Origin: Gracilaria gracilis
Lineage: Eukaryota; Rhodophyta; Florideophyceae; Gracilariales; Gracilariaceae
NCBI GenBank assembly: GCA_030374805.1
Contig: JARGSG010000183.1
Location: forward strand, 1,397,727 to 1,461,726
DNA length: 64,000 bases
Direction of reading: 5' to 3'
Both the position numbers and the translations under genes were made by a program. Below, one piece after another: positions 48,284 through 57,278 of this stretch. Position 1 is the stretch's first letter. Every line of letters starts with the position of its first letter. The notes beneath the pieces were generated by a model, which ran no database searches, was not told the DNA's origin, and worked only from the letters and a program-made list of their open reading frames with translations.

Positions 48284-51200
48284 ATGGAAGCCGACAGAGA
48301 GCACGAGTCGAAGCGCATTCCTCGGCTCAAAGGAAGTACCGACTACTACACTTGGCGTATCTACGTCCGTGACCTGATGCATTCCCTGCAATCGCTCTTC
48401 GTTCTCACCGAGCCGCGACCCGTCGAAGGTACCGCACAAGCTCGAAGACGGTGGGACGATGCTGACCGAAAGGCACGATCTGCCATCGTGCAGAACCTTG
48501 CTACGCAACCAATCGTCGCCGTATCAGAGTTACTGGAACGAGAACACTGCTCTGCCTTGGAAGTCTGGTCTAAGTTGGAGTCTACTTACAAAAAGGACAA
48601 CATACAATCCAAGATGAACCTAAGGCAGAAGCTGACCACGTTAGCATTCAAGGACGGTGACGAAATACAACAGCATCTACTGGAACTTGAAACCACTTTC
48701 CTGGAGCTCGCTCGTCTCGGCGATCCATTAACCGACCGCGAACGTACAGCTACACTACTGCGGACGTTGCCCGACTCATTGATGGCTACTACTCTACTGG
48801 CTGACGCGAACAACATGGAGTACGATCAAGTTGTATCGCTCGTCCGTTCCGAGATGGACCGTCGAAACCATCGCGTCTCTAACCTGAAATCAAAGCCAAC
48901 GGAGTCAAAGAATAACAGCAAGCACCCGTATCCTGCGGCACAGAAATCAAGCTCGGGACGTCAGAGGCAGCCTCCACGAAAGGCCTCAAAAGGCCTTGAG
49001 TGTTGGAACTGCGGACGAATTGGCCATATACGTTCCGAATGCTGGTCTCGCAAACGATCTAGAGATAGGAACAATCCCACTAACCGCAAAAGTGGGCGTT
49101 CCAAAGACCAATCTCGTGGTCGAAACAATAGCAAACGACACAAGGAGTGGGACAGCACACACGAGCCAGCCCACAGCAATCGCAACAACCATAGACGGAA
49201 CCAGCGCAATAATGCCGATCACGAGGATGGATCACCACGCGGCTTCATTGCCATAGCGCACTCAAGCGTTTCCCAAAGCGATGAAGTTCCCACGTGGTTG
49301 GACTCCGGCGCCACACATATTTTCGTCAAGGAGAGAAACTCTTTCTGGGAATACCATTCAACACGACGCCAAACCGTTCGAACGTGCGACCGATCCTCAG
49401 AAATAATTGGGCATGGCACTATCAGACTACCAATTGGAGAAGGTGTTATTCTACCGGCAAAACACACGCCTTCTTTCGATTCTAACCTCGTTTCTCTCTC
49501 TGTCCTTTCACAACATGCCCGTGTCGAATTCTCGAGCGGCGAAGAAACGAAGTTCCTCATCAAGGATCCAACTACGGGGCAAATCATCCACACATCGACT
49601 TCGAAGGACGGACTCTACCCTCTACCAAGTCCAACACCACCTCCTCGAGCACATGGATCCATCCTGGCTCCCGGGAACACAGCCAAAGATTGGCATGATA
49701 AACTGGGACATCCGGGACGAGAAAGACTTCTCGCATGCGTGAATCAATGCGAAGGGGTTCCAAGACTCTCCTCCACGGAAGTGAATAACGTTCACTGCAC
49801 GCCCTGCATCCACGCAGGGAGCAAACGTGCCCCACTCCACCATACTACGTCAGTGGCTTCTCATCCATTAGAACTCACCCACACCGATCTTACGGGCCCC
49901 ATCAATCCTCCCTCACTACAAGGATCTACCTACATTCAGGTACTCACCGACGATAACACAAGGGTCTGTTCGGTCTACTTCATGGACAAGAAGTCCCAGT
50001 TCTTTCAGTCTGTCCGATGGTACAAGGCTCGCGCGGAAAACGAAATACCCCCCAACCGAATGTACCGCGTTCGCCTTGACGGGGCGGGTGAGAACAGATC
50101 GGACGACTTCGTCACCTACGCAATGGAAAGCGGAATGATTCTCGAATACGCCCCACCGCATGCCCATCAGTCTAATGGTGTTGCAGAGAAGATCATTCAG
50201 GACTTGTGGAAGATGGCACGAACCTTTCTACAAGCTTCACAGCTCCCGCTACAACTCTGGGAAGAAGCCATCTCACACGCAAACTTCCTGAGGAACAGGC
50301 TGCCGAACTCCCGTATAGACATGAAGATACCGTACACCCTTTGGTTTGGGCGTAAGCCCGACTTTACGAACATCCTCAAGTTCGGCCAACCTGGACACGC
50401 ATTCATCTACAGGTCGGAAACTGTAGCGAACAAGAAGTTACTTCCTCGCGCACTCCCAGGTCACTTTGTCGGCATGCAGAGCCCCCGCACTTTACTAAGG
50501 ATATACGTTCCATCTTTATGGAAAGTGATTAAGTGTCGAGACAGGGACTTTAAGGTGACAAAAGAGTCTCTACCTTCACTAAACGAACTCATCGACTTCT
50601 CCTCTCTACGACGCATAGAAGCCGAACGAGATATGAGAGAAGAGGACGAAGAACATATGGACGCATCCCTGGCCCACTGCATGGTCGCTCGCTCCCGCTC
50701 TCAAGATCTCGGAGACCCCGGAAAAGCCCACATAAGTTTCGAAGAAGCTCGGAACATCCCCGAATGGGCTCAAGCAATTGACCGGGAGTTCAACGCGCTC
50801 GTGAACAGGGGAACATGGGAATTGGTCGTTAAGAGGAATGGAATGAAACCACTTCCTTTCCTATGGACTTTTCTGGTTAAGCACGTAAGCGCTGATCCTC
50901 CTAAGACCCTCGCTAAAGCGCGTTGCGTAATCCGGGGCGACAAGCAGCGCCCTTACTTGGACTTTGACCCAGAAAATATCTACGCACCAGTAGCACGCCT
51001 TGAGACTATTCGTCTCACCATCGCAAAGGCAGCCGCTCAAGGACTTATACTGGAGACAATGGATATCAGCAACGCATACTTGTACGGAGATCTGGACGAG
51101 CCTTTGCTAATGGAGCAACCGCAAAACTCTTCTGGATCTTCGTACGTCCCCGGAAAAGTCTGCTTGCTCAAAAAGTCAATCTACGGAGCACGACAAGCCG

Positions 51201-52300
51201 GACAGATCTGGGGATCTCTGCTCCACGACGAACTACTGTGCCACGGGTTCAAACAATCAAGCACGGACAGCCGTCTCTACATTTACAAATCCACAGGCGG
51301 CTCGCTGAACCTAGTGGTGGTCGTTGATGACATTCTCATGTTATCAAACTCTCGTTCTCTCCTGAATGATTTCAAGGAAGAGATGCGGAAACTTTTTCAA
51401 GTAAAGTTTCTGGGTGAAGCGAAGTCCTTTGTAGGACTGGACATCGAACGAGACAGGAATGGCATAAAGGTCCGTCAAACTAGGTATGTGGATAAAATCC
51501 TGAAGGAGTATGGAATGTTAAACTCCAACTCGGCACGAACCCCACTGCCTTCTCCCTGCGACCTAACTGGACGTGGCAATGATGAGTTGCAACTCTCGCC
51601 TGCGCTTCACGGTCGCTACCGTAAGATGGTAGGACATATGATGTACTTGGCCGTCTCATCCAGGCCGGACATAATGTTTGCAGCTTCAATGCTGGCAAGG
51701 CAAGTTCACGATCCCTGCATGAGGCATATCGGACTAGCAAAGAGAGTACTGCGGTACTTAAAGGGTACGAAAGAACTGTGTTTGTTCTTTCCAGCGAATA
51801 CATCAGCACCAATGGAAGCATTCTGTGATGCAGACTGGGCTGGATGTCGTAAAACTAGGAAGTCTACAACAGGCTTGCTGATTAAGGTGAATGACGCACC
51901 AGTTATGTGGACGACGAAAAAGCAAACTCTTATTGCTTTGTCATCCGGAGAAGCCGAATACATCGCACTGTCGTATTGCGGGAAGGTCTTGACATGGATG
52001 AGAAGACTCTTCTGGGAACTACGCAACGATGAGGTTCTTGAAGAACAAGAGCCTAGGATGTACCCAATTCCTATATTCACTGACAGTTCTACAGCACTGT
52101 CAATTGCAGGTAATCCTAAAACTTCTGAAAGGAATAAGCACATTGCTCTGAAATTCCATCATGTGAAAGAGCTGGTGAAGTCAAGGATTGTGAATGTTGA
52201 AGAGATAAGAACAGACGTCCAACCTGCAGACATTCTTACAAAGGCCGTGCGCTTTGACTTGACAGCGAAATTGAGACTCCTTTGCGGCCTTATGGCTTGA
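48284..52300 (+). CDS. Copia Gag-Pol polyprotein, intact
   Basis: 1338 residues in a single frame. In order: a Gag of the UBN2 type (about 15-200); a CCHC zinc knuckle CWNCGRIGHIRSEC (about 240-253); aspartic protease WLDSGATH (about 338); GAG-pre-integrase WHDKLGHPGRER (about 470); integrase core with D (THTDLTGP, about 533), D (RLDGAGENRSDD, about 598) and E (HQSNGVAEK, about 630); reverse transcriptase with YAPVARLETIR and the catalytic VVVDDI (about 1012); and RNase H with FCDADWAG, SSGEAEYIA and FTDSSTA. There are no stops or frameshifts and all catalytic residues are present. Gag and Pol being in one frame is usual for Copia. Confidence 0.95.
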   Translation: MEADREHESKRIPRLKGSTDYYTWRIYVRDLMHSLQSLFVLTEPRPVEGTAQARRRWDDADRKARSAIVQNLATQPIVAVSELLEREHCSALEVWSKLESTYKKDNIQSKMNLRQKLTTLAFKDGDEIQQHLLELETTFLELARLGDPLTDRERTATLLRTLPDSLMATTLLADANNMEYDQVVSLVRSEMDRRNHRVSNLKSKPTESKNNSKHPYPAAQKSSSGRQRQPPRKASKGLECWNCGRIGHIRSECWSRKRSRDRNNPTNRKSGRSKDQSRGRNNSKRHKEWDSTHEPAHSNRNNHRRNQRNNADHEDGSPRGFIAIAHSSVSQSDEVPTWLDSGATHIFVKERNSFWEYHSTRRQTVRTCDRSSEIIGHGTIRLPIGEGVILPAKHTPSFDSNLVSLSVLSQHARVEFSSGEETKFLIKDPTTGQIIHTSTSKDGLYPLPSPTPPPRAHGSILAPGNTAKDWHDKLGHPGRERLLACVNQCEGVPRLSSTEVNNVHCTPCIHAGSKRAPLHHTTSVASHPLELTHTDLTGPINPPSLQGSTYIQVLTDDNTRVCSVYFMDKKSQFFQSVRWYKARAENEIPPNRMYRVRLDGAGENRSDDFVTYAMESGMILEYAPPHAHQSNGVAEKIIQDLWKMARTFLQASQLPLQLWEEAISHANFLRNRLPNSRIDMKIPYTLWFGRKPDFTNILKFGQPGHAFIYRSETVANKKLLPRALPGHFVGMQSPRTLLRIYVPSLWKVIKCRDRDFKVTKESLPSLNELIDFSSLRRIEAERDMREEDEEHMDASLAHCMVARSRSQDLGDPGKAHISFEEARNIPEWAQAIDREFNALVNRGTWELVVKRNGMKPLPFLWTFLVKHVSADPPKTLAKARCVIRGDKQRPYLDFDPENIYAPVARLETIRLTIAKAAAQGLILETMDISNAYLYGDLDEPLLMEQPQNSSGSSYVPGKVCLLKKSIYGARQAGQIWGSLLHDELLCHGFKQSSTDSRLYIYKSTGGSLNLVVVVDDILMLSNSRSLLNDFKEEMRKLFQVKFLGEAKSFVGLDIERDRNGIKVRQTRYVDKILKEYGMLNSNSARTPLPSPCDLTGRGNDELQLSPALHGRYRKMVGHMMYLAVSSRPDIMFAASMLARQVHDPCMRHIGLAKRVLRYLKGTKELCLFFPANTSAPMEAFCDADWAGCRKTRKSTTGLLIKVNDAPVMWTTKKQTLIALSSGEAEYIALSYCGKVLTWMRRLFWELRNDEVLEEQEPRMYPIPIFTDSSTALSIAGNPKTSERNKHIALKFHHVKELVKSRIVNVEEIRTDVQPADILTKAVRFDLTAKLRLLCGLMA

Positions 52301-52557
52301 GGCGTTTTTTTGTCCTGTACTGACTTTACTGCACTTTTGTTTATTGTCTTTTTTTCTTGTGTTTCTGTGTTTATATACTACAGTTACTTATCTAGGGGAT
52401 TTCTTTTGCGATGCTATACCTTTTCCTTAGAAGCGCAGATTTTTCCCAACGGGTTTTGCTGCGGCTGAGGTTTTTAATGGTAGCCATTGCTCTTCAATAA
52501 TGGTCGGAAAAGTCTATACGCAAAGTATTGTTCTTGGAACATGTTTGCGAGGGACGG

Positions 52558-52696
52558 TGTAAATTAGGTAGTCGTGGCCACAGATTGGAACGGGCCACAG
52601 TGTCCACACGTTCCAATCGGTGGCCAGATTAAAGGACAGCGGCCGACGGTCGCAAGCCACCTGACCCGGAGGGGGAGGATGGTGCGCACTTGTTCA
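52558..52696 (+). repeat. Copia 3' LTR
   Basis: 139 bp, preceded by the purine-rich GAGGGACGG tract. It differs from the 5' LTR at three positions (one C/G, one G/T, one C/T). Confidence 0.93.
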
Positions 52697-52897
52697 CTCT
52701 CTCCCCCGAAGGATAAACGACCAAGCTTCTGTCGTGCTCATCATGATGATAAGTTACGGGTGGTCCGAAGGTACAGTATATGTAGCGCGCGAGCGGGGGC
52801 GAAAGGGGTCGAGCGAAGTGCGCGCATAGTTGACCGCCGGCGGGCAGAGCGCCGAGCCGGACGGTCGCGCAATTTATTTTGCCAGTGCAACCCACCG

Positions 52898-53370
52898 TGT
52901 AGTGCAATGGCCCTTTACAGGGGATGCGCGTTACAGCTCTTCATAAGAGTTTGATCCGTTTCCGGTCTCGCCACCGCTAGATATGACTAGTTATTAGTTT
53001 ATTATGCCCATTATGGGGTGCGCCTAGGAAGGGTAGTAATTGTAGACACGTGTGTCTGCAATGGCCCGATGTCGGGTGCGCCGTGGCAATCCCTCACGGG
53101 TAGTCCACGTGTAGTGTCATGGCCGGCAGTGCCGGTTACTTAGATATTTACTTGATATTTTCAAGTGCCGTATATAAGTGGCGGCACTTGCCGCCACTGT
53201 ACGGAAGTAAACCTCAAGGAGGACTTTGGCTCTGACTTGTCGCAGCTTGCGCCCGACTCTAGCCCACTTCTTGGGAAAGTCGCCGCATATCCGGACTTGT
53301 CAACCGCCTCTACCATCGAGGAGTTCTGGACCGTCGTTACGGCTATTTCTTTATTGTTTTTCCGTCACCA
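52898..53370 (+). repeat. Gypsy 5' LTR
   Basis: The start is fixed by comparison with the 3' copy. A TATA box (GTATATAAG, about 53169-53177) marks the promoter. The end at ...GTCACCA (53370), followed by TTGGTGCATC as primer site, is tentative because the 3' copy is incomplete. Confidence 0.75.
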
Positions 53371-53922
53371 TTGGTGCATCTTCCGTCATACGGCTCTTGC
53401 TGCTTCGCCCTGTTATACAGGTTGTCCCTTTTGGTATTGGGCTTGCCGCCCCACTCTCGTGAGTCAGTGCTCCGCTGCGCGGCTCATTTGTTGATCCCTC
53501 GTTGCCCATTCCGTTGGGTTGGATACTGCCATACGTATTGGTTCGTCCGACAGTGTCGGTTTCTAAAGCTGATTCTTCACCCCTCCACCTCCGACTGCAC
53601 GCCCAGATCGGGGCCACCCGGACTTACACCCGGCTCGTGTTGGCCCTATCGGAGGGTTCTGCCGCTCGACTGCCCTTCACAGGGAGCAGGGCCTGAACAC
53701 CCTGAGGTGCTCGTCCGCGACGCGGCTTGTTGTTTCCCGTCGAGGGCTTTGCACCACAAACTGGTCTCCCGACCTAGAATCGGCTTTGTTTGCCAACATT
53801 CGTTGGAGTTCGGCTCTGTTGTTTGGAGCCCAATCGTTGGGAGTGCCCGTTTCAACGTTTCCTTTATTGTCCGTTTTCGGAAGTCGCTCTGGTTGTGAAT
53901 TGGCCGACTGTGTCGGATAACG
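53371..53922 (+). other. Gypsy leader
   Basis: Untranslated region between the presumed primer site and the gag ATG. Short open frames only. Confidence 0.5.
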
Positions 53923-55944
53923 ATGTCGTCCCGTGGCAAGGGTGGCCCCTCTAAGGCTGCTTCTGTGCCCGGAGCATCCGGATTTTCGCAGAGTTTGCCT
54001 CCGTTGCCGAAGGATATCCTGGATGTCTCAGGCAATGACGACCGGAATCCGGCTTCCCGGGGTGCCCGTTCTGATACGGAGCCCCCCATCACCACTCGTG
54101 GACCCGCTGAATCCGCGCCTGCGGCACAATCCGCTACCGCGGCCGAAGCTATGTCGTCCAAGTCCGACGAGTTTACCCTCCGAGAAGTTGAGGCCCACGT
54201 GCGAATCCTGCAGAGTTCGCAGGTTGGCCTGAGTCAGGAGATAACGAAGATCCGGCAACGGCTTGATGAAGCCCATGTTCGGGATTTTTCGGACGACGTC
54301 CGTGTTCTACGGTCTGATGTCAACCAGATCATGGAAGACCGACAAGTGTCGGCTGCCCTGCACGAGCAGGCTGCTGAACGCTTAAACCGCTTGGCGGCCC
54401 GTCTGGAGACGGTCGAGCAAACCATCATTGCTGATGCAGTTGTGCCCGGAGTTCCGGCTTCTGAGCATTCTCAGCATTCGCACCGCTCCCGGGATCGCCC
54501 GGCTCGAAAGAAGAAGGTCAAAGTGGAGTCTGACTCATCTTCTTCTTCCTCTTCTGAAGAGGAAGCCCACCAAGGGGGTTCTTCATCCGATTCGTCGGCA
54601 AGCGAGAACGACCGCTCTCGTCATCGCGCTTCCCATTCTCGGGCTACTGAAGCCACATATGGCGTTGCGCGAGGCCGTACGAAAGGACGGAAACACCTTG
54701 GATTAAAGGAGCTGAAGCCGACGAACTTACTGTATCGGAAGCTACTATCGTACCGATTTTATCGGCTAGAGGACACTACGCCACGGAGGACTCCTCGTGG
54801 AACTGGCAAGGTGCGAAATCATCTTCGCCAAATGGAGCTTACACTCAAGCCCCATAAGTTCTCGGGGGAGGATCCAATTCTGGTCTTGGACTTTCTTGCC
54901 CGCTTCGTAGCGGAAGCCGAAGTACTTCGGATGAGCGAGGCACAGGCCTACTTCGCGCTGCCCTATTTTCTAACGGGGTTAGCCGAAGACCAATACAATT
55001 CGGTTCGTGGGTCGTCTCGAGCCTCCGAAGGAGGAGTTACGTGCTGGCCGGAAGCGGTACAATATCTCCTACGCTCTTACGCGACAGGCAATGCGATACA
55101 GGGTGCTATACTCGCGCTGCGAGACACGAAGCAGAAAGCCGACGAGTCGGAAACTGTTTACTCCACACGCCTGAATAAGGCCTTTCACCGCTGTGGTAAC
55201 GTGTACTCTGCGGCCGAGCGATGCACCATGTTTGTTGATGGCTTAGACCGATCGATTCGGACTCTCGTTGCCCGTCGTCGGGAAGATAAACGCCGGATTA
55301 CCTATCTGGAACTCGTACAATTTGCCCAAGCTGAGGGAGATGCATTCCGAGCACGTGTCGGCACTAAGACGCATACGCGCCGACTCCTTCACTTGGAGGG
55401 CAGAGACTCTTCTTTGCCTCATTCACGAGGACCAGCCCAGGATGGGTACGACAACGTTCACCTGTTACAGGACGATGGTTCTATGCCAACATCGGAATTG
55501 CCGTCGACGACGGAACCGTCTTCTGCTGACGCAGACGCCGTTCTGTACGCCGGACGTCAAGTCCCGGCATTGCACGTGCCGCATTCTGGCGGATATCGTA
55601 CGCAACGTCCTGGTTGGAGGGATCCCTATCCTCCACGACAGGAGCGCCGACAGCCGAATCCGGAACCTCCGGGTCCCCGGCACCTTATTTGCCACACCTG
55701 TTACAGGCATGGACACATCGCTCCGAATTGTCTAATGCCCATCCGGGATATGGCGAAAATCATACCTCAGTATGAGTTGTTGACGCCCGCTGAACGGGAA
55801 CGTGTTCCCAACAAATCGTACCTTCGTGCGAAGGCGGAAACTCAGTCTGAGAAACAGGGAACGGAGCCACCTCATGGTGGAAACGTAGCCGCTCCTGCGG
55901 AATCGCAACCTCCGCAGACTGGCGGCGAAGCTCAGAAAAACTGA
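53923..55944 (+). CDS. Gypsy Gag
   Basis: 673 residues. Seen: a disordered Pro/Ala N-terminus; a coiled coil at about 86-172 (EVEAHVRILQSSQVGLSQEI and following); a Ser/Glu-rich acidic tract (SSSSSSEEE) at about 205-235; the retrotransposon Gag core at about 306-450 (KFSGEDPILVLDFLARFV ... FVDGLDRSIRTLV); and one CCHC zinc knuckle CHTCYRHGHIAPNC at about 590-603. It forms the capsid and binds the RNA. The frame ends CAG AAA AAC TGA, and the protease frame is open in the -1 frame from this exact point. Confidence 0.92.
   Translation: MSSRGKGGPSKAASVPGASGFSQSLPPLPKDILDVSGNDDRNPASRGARSDTEPPITTRGPAESAPAAQSATAAEAMSSKSDEFTLREVEAHVRILQSSQVGLSQEITKIRQRLDEAHVRDFSDDVRVLRSDVNQIMEDRQVSAALHEQAAERLNRLAARLETVEQTIIADAVVPGVPASEHSQHSHRSRDRPARKKKVKVESDSSSSSSSEEEAHQGGSSSDSSASENDRSRHRASHSRATEATYGVARGRTKGRKHLGLKELKPTNLLYRKLLSYRFYRLEDTTPRRTPRGTGKVRNHLRQMELTLKPHKFSGEDPILVLDFLARFVAEAEVLRMSEAQAYFALPYFLTGLAEDQYNSVRGSSRASEGGVTCWPEAVQYLLRSYATGNAIQGAILALRDTKQKADESETVYSTRLNKAFHRCGNVYSAAERCTMFVDGLDRSIRTLVARRREDKRRITYLELVQFAQAEGDAFRARVGTKTHTRRLLHLEGRDSSLPHSRGPAQDGYDNVHLLQDDGSMPTSELPSTTEPSSADADAVLYAGRQVPALHVPHSGGYRTQRPGWRDPYPPRQERRQPNPEPPGPRHLICHTCYRHGHIAPNCLMPIRDMAKIIPQYELLTPAERERVPNKSYLRAKAETQSEKQGTEPPHGGNVAAPAESQPPQTGGEAQKN
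55935..55944 (+). promoter_or_regulatory. Candidate -1 ribosomal frameshift site at the gag stop
   Basis: G AAA AAC TGA: the heptamer differs from the classical A AAA AAC only in its first base. Shifting back one base gives CTG AGC ACG..., which stays open into the protease. Explains how protease-pol would be made from the gag start. Confidence 0.55.
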
Positions 55945-56045
55945 GCACGGGAGCCTCCAGCAATGGAGAGGCGTCCCCTGCGACGGGGTCAAGTACGCCT
56001 GGGGCTGAGAAGCCTCGCTCCCAGGTCACTATCCTTTCGAGGAAA

Positions 56046-57194
56046 ATGGCCACAACAGACGTGGACTCTGAGCACCTTGGTGTCTTGCGTCGTCCGTGGA
56101 TACGGTCAAAGAACAGCCGGTTCCCGGATAGAGTCCTGGTCATGGCGAAACGAAACTACAAAGTTTACGCCGACCTTGGTGTATCCGACCAATATATGGT
56201 TCGGCAGTTGTCTGTGCTGGATACAGGCGCTGGTCCAAACTTTTTGGTTCAATCGCTCATTCCGCCGCATCTGCGGTCTCGTATTCGTGCTACGCCGCTC
56301 GTTGATATTGCGGATGCGAACAACAGGCCACTTTCGACAGTGGGAGTCATCGACCTGCTCGTCAGGCTCGGCCGCTACGTGGTGAAGCTCGATTTCTTGG
56401 TTTGCAAGCAGTTAGCAGCGCCCGTTATATTGGGATGTGACTTCTGCGACCGCTTCGTCGAATCAATTCGACCGCGGGCAAGAACCGTCGAAATGGAAGA
56501 CGGCACGAGCGTACCGATCGTTCGGCGTCCCCTTAGAAGGGCTTTGAAGAAGCAAGTTCCATTACCTGCTGCGCAGGAGCCCACCGCCGATGAACGGAAG
56601 TCCACGAAGCTCCGAGTGGCTCGGTCTATTTGCATCCCGCCTGAGTCGCAGTCCTGGGTCACTGTGACATCTCCACAGTGTGGCCTACAAACGGTACAAC
56701 CGCTGCCTGCGTTGCAGGAGAAGCATCAACTTGCCCTGGCAAATGGGATTGTTTTTGTTGAGCCCGAGAAGCCTTTTCAGGTGTTGGTTGCAAACTTCAG
56801 CCGTTATCACCAACGGTTGGTACGAAGCCAAGTTATTGGTTCATTGCTTCCGCATCCTGCGGCTATAGTGCCTACTCAGGTTTCTACTGCCGAAGTTCTC
56901 GGGATCCTCGAAGCTGAGGAGGGAGAGGCGGAACGGAGAGAGCTCGAACCGACCAATTCGGATAGGAAGTTTGAACCGTCGGAATCGGATAACGCGAAGC
57001 CGACTTTATCGGATGATGAACGAGAAGCACAAGGTGTGAATGAGAAGAATGCCTTAAAGGAGCTTGAGTCTCTGGACCTTGATCACGTCCCAGAGACTCA
57101 CCGCGATAAACTGCGGCATATGCTCGAAGAGTTCACGCCCATGTGGGATGGCTCCCTTGGGAAGATTGGCATCACCGAACATCGGATTGATTAG
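56046..57194 (+). CDS. Gypsy protease and N-terminal Pol segment, ends at an in-frame TAG
   Basis: 382 residues from the ATG at 56046. The same frame is open from 55941, so translation by frameshift from Gag is more likely than a new start. Seen: aspartic protease VLDTGAGPNF (D59-T-G-A) and flap and second-lobe strands through ILGCDFCDRF (about 135). A linker follows, then the first part of the RT N-terminal region (HVPETHRDKLRHMLEEFTP ... ITEHRID). The TAG at 57192-57194 falls just before LPNTRPISQHPYR, the normal RT continuation in the same frame. Confidence 0.88.
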   Translation: MATTDVDSEHLGVLRRPWIRSKNSRFPDRVLVMAKRNYKVYADLGVSDQYMVRQLSVLDTGAGPNFLVQSLIPPHLRSRIRATPLVDIADANNRPLSTVGVIDLLVRLGRYVVKLDFLVCKQLAAPVILGCDFCDRFVESIRPRARTVEMEDGTSVPIVRRPLRRALKKQVPLPAAQEPTADERKSTKLRVARSICIPPESQSWVTVTSPQCGLQTVQPLPALQEKHQLALANGIVFVEPEKPFQVLVANFSRYHQRLVRSQVIGSLLPHPAAIVPTQVSTAEVLGILEAEEGEAERRELEPTNSDRKFEPSESDNAKPTLSDDEREAQGVNEKNALKELESLDLDHVPETHRDKLRHMLEEFTPMWDGSLGKIGITEHRID

Positions 57195-57278
57195 CTACCG
57201 AATACTCGGCCCATCTCACAGCACCCTTACAGGGCAGGACCGACAGCTCGGCAAGAGGAGAAAGCTCAAGTTGAGAAG

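Larger units (their letters stand above)
46697..52696 (+). mobile_element. Complete Ty1/Copia LTR retrotransposon
   Basis: Exactly 6.0 kb from LTR to LTR, flanked by the 5-bp target duplication CTCTC (46692-46696 and 52697-52701). It has 139-bp LTRs starting TG and ending CA, a primer-binding site directly after the 5' LTR, one intact gag-pol frame and a purine-rich stretch before the 3' LTR. The LTRs differ at 3 of 139 positions, so the insertion is young and the element may still be active. Domain order (protease, integrase, RT, RNase H) is that of Copia. Confidence 0.95.

Noticed and set aside
52898-52920. Gypsy nested inside the Copia 3' LTR
   Set aside because: The Copia 3' LTR ends at 52696 with its target duplication; Gypsy starts 200 bp further right, so the two are neighbours, not nested.
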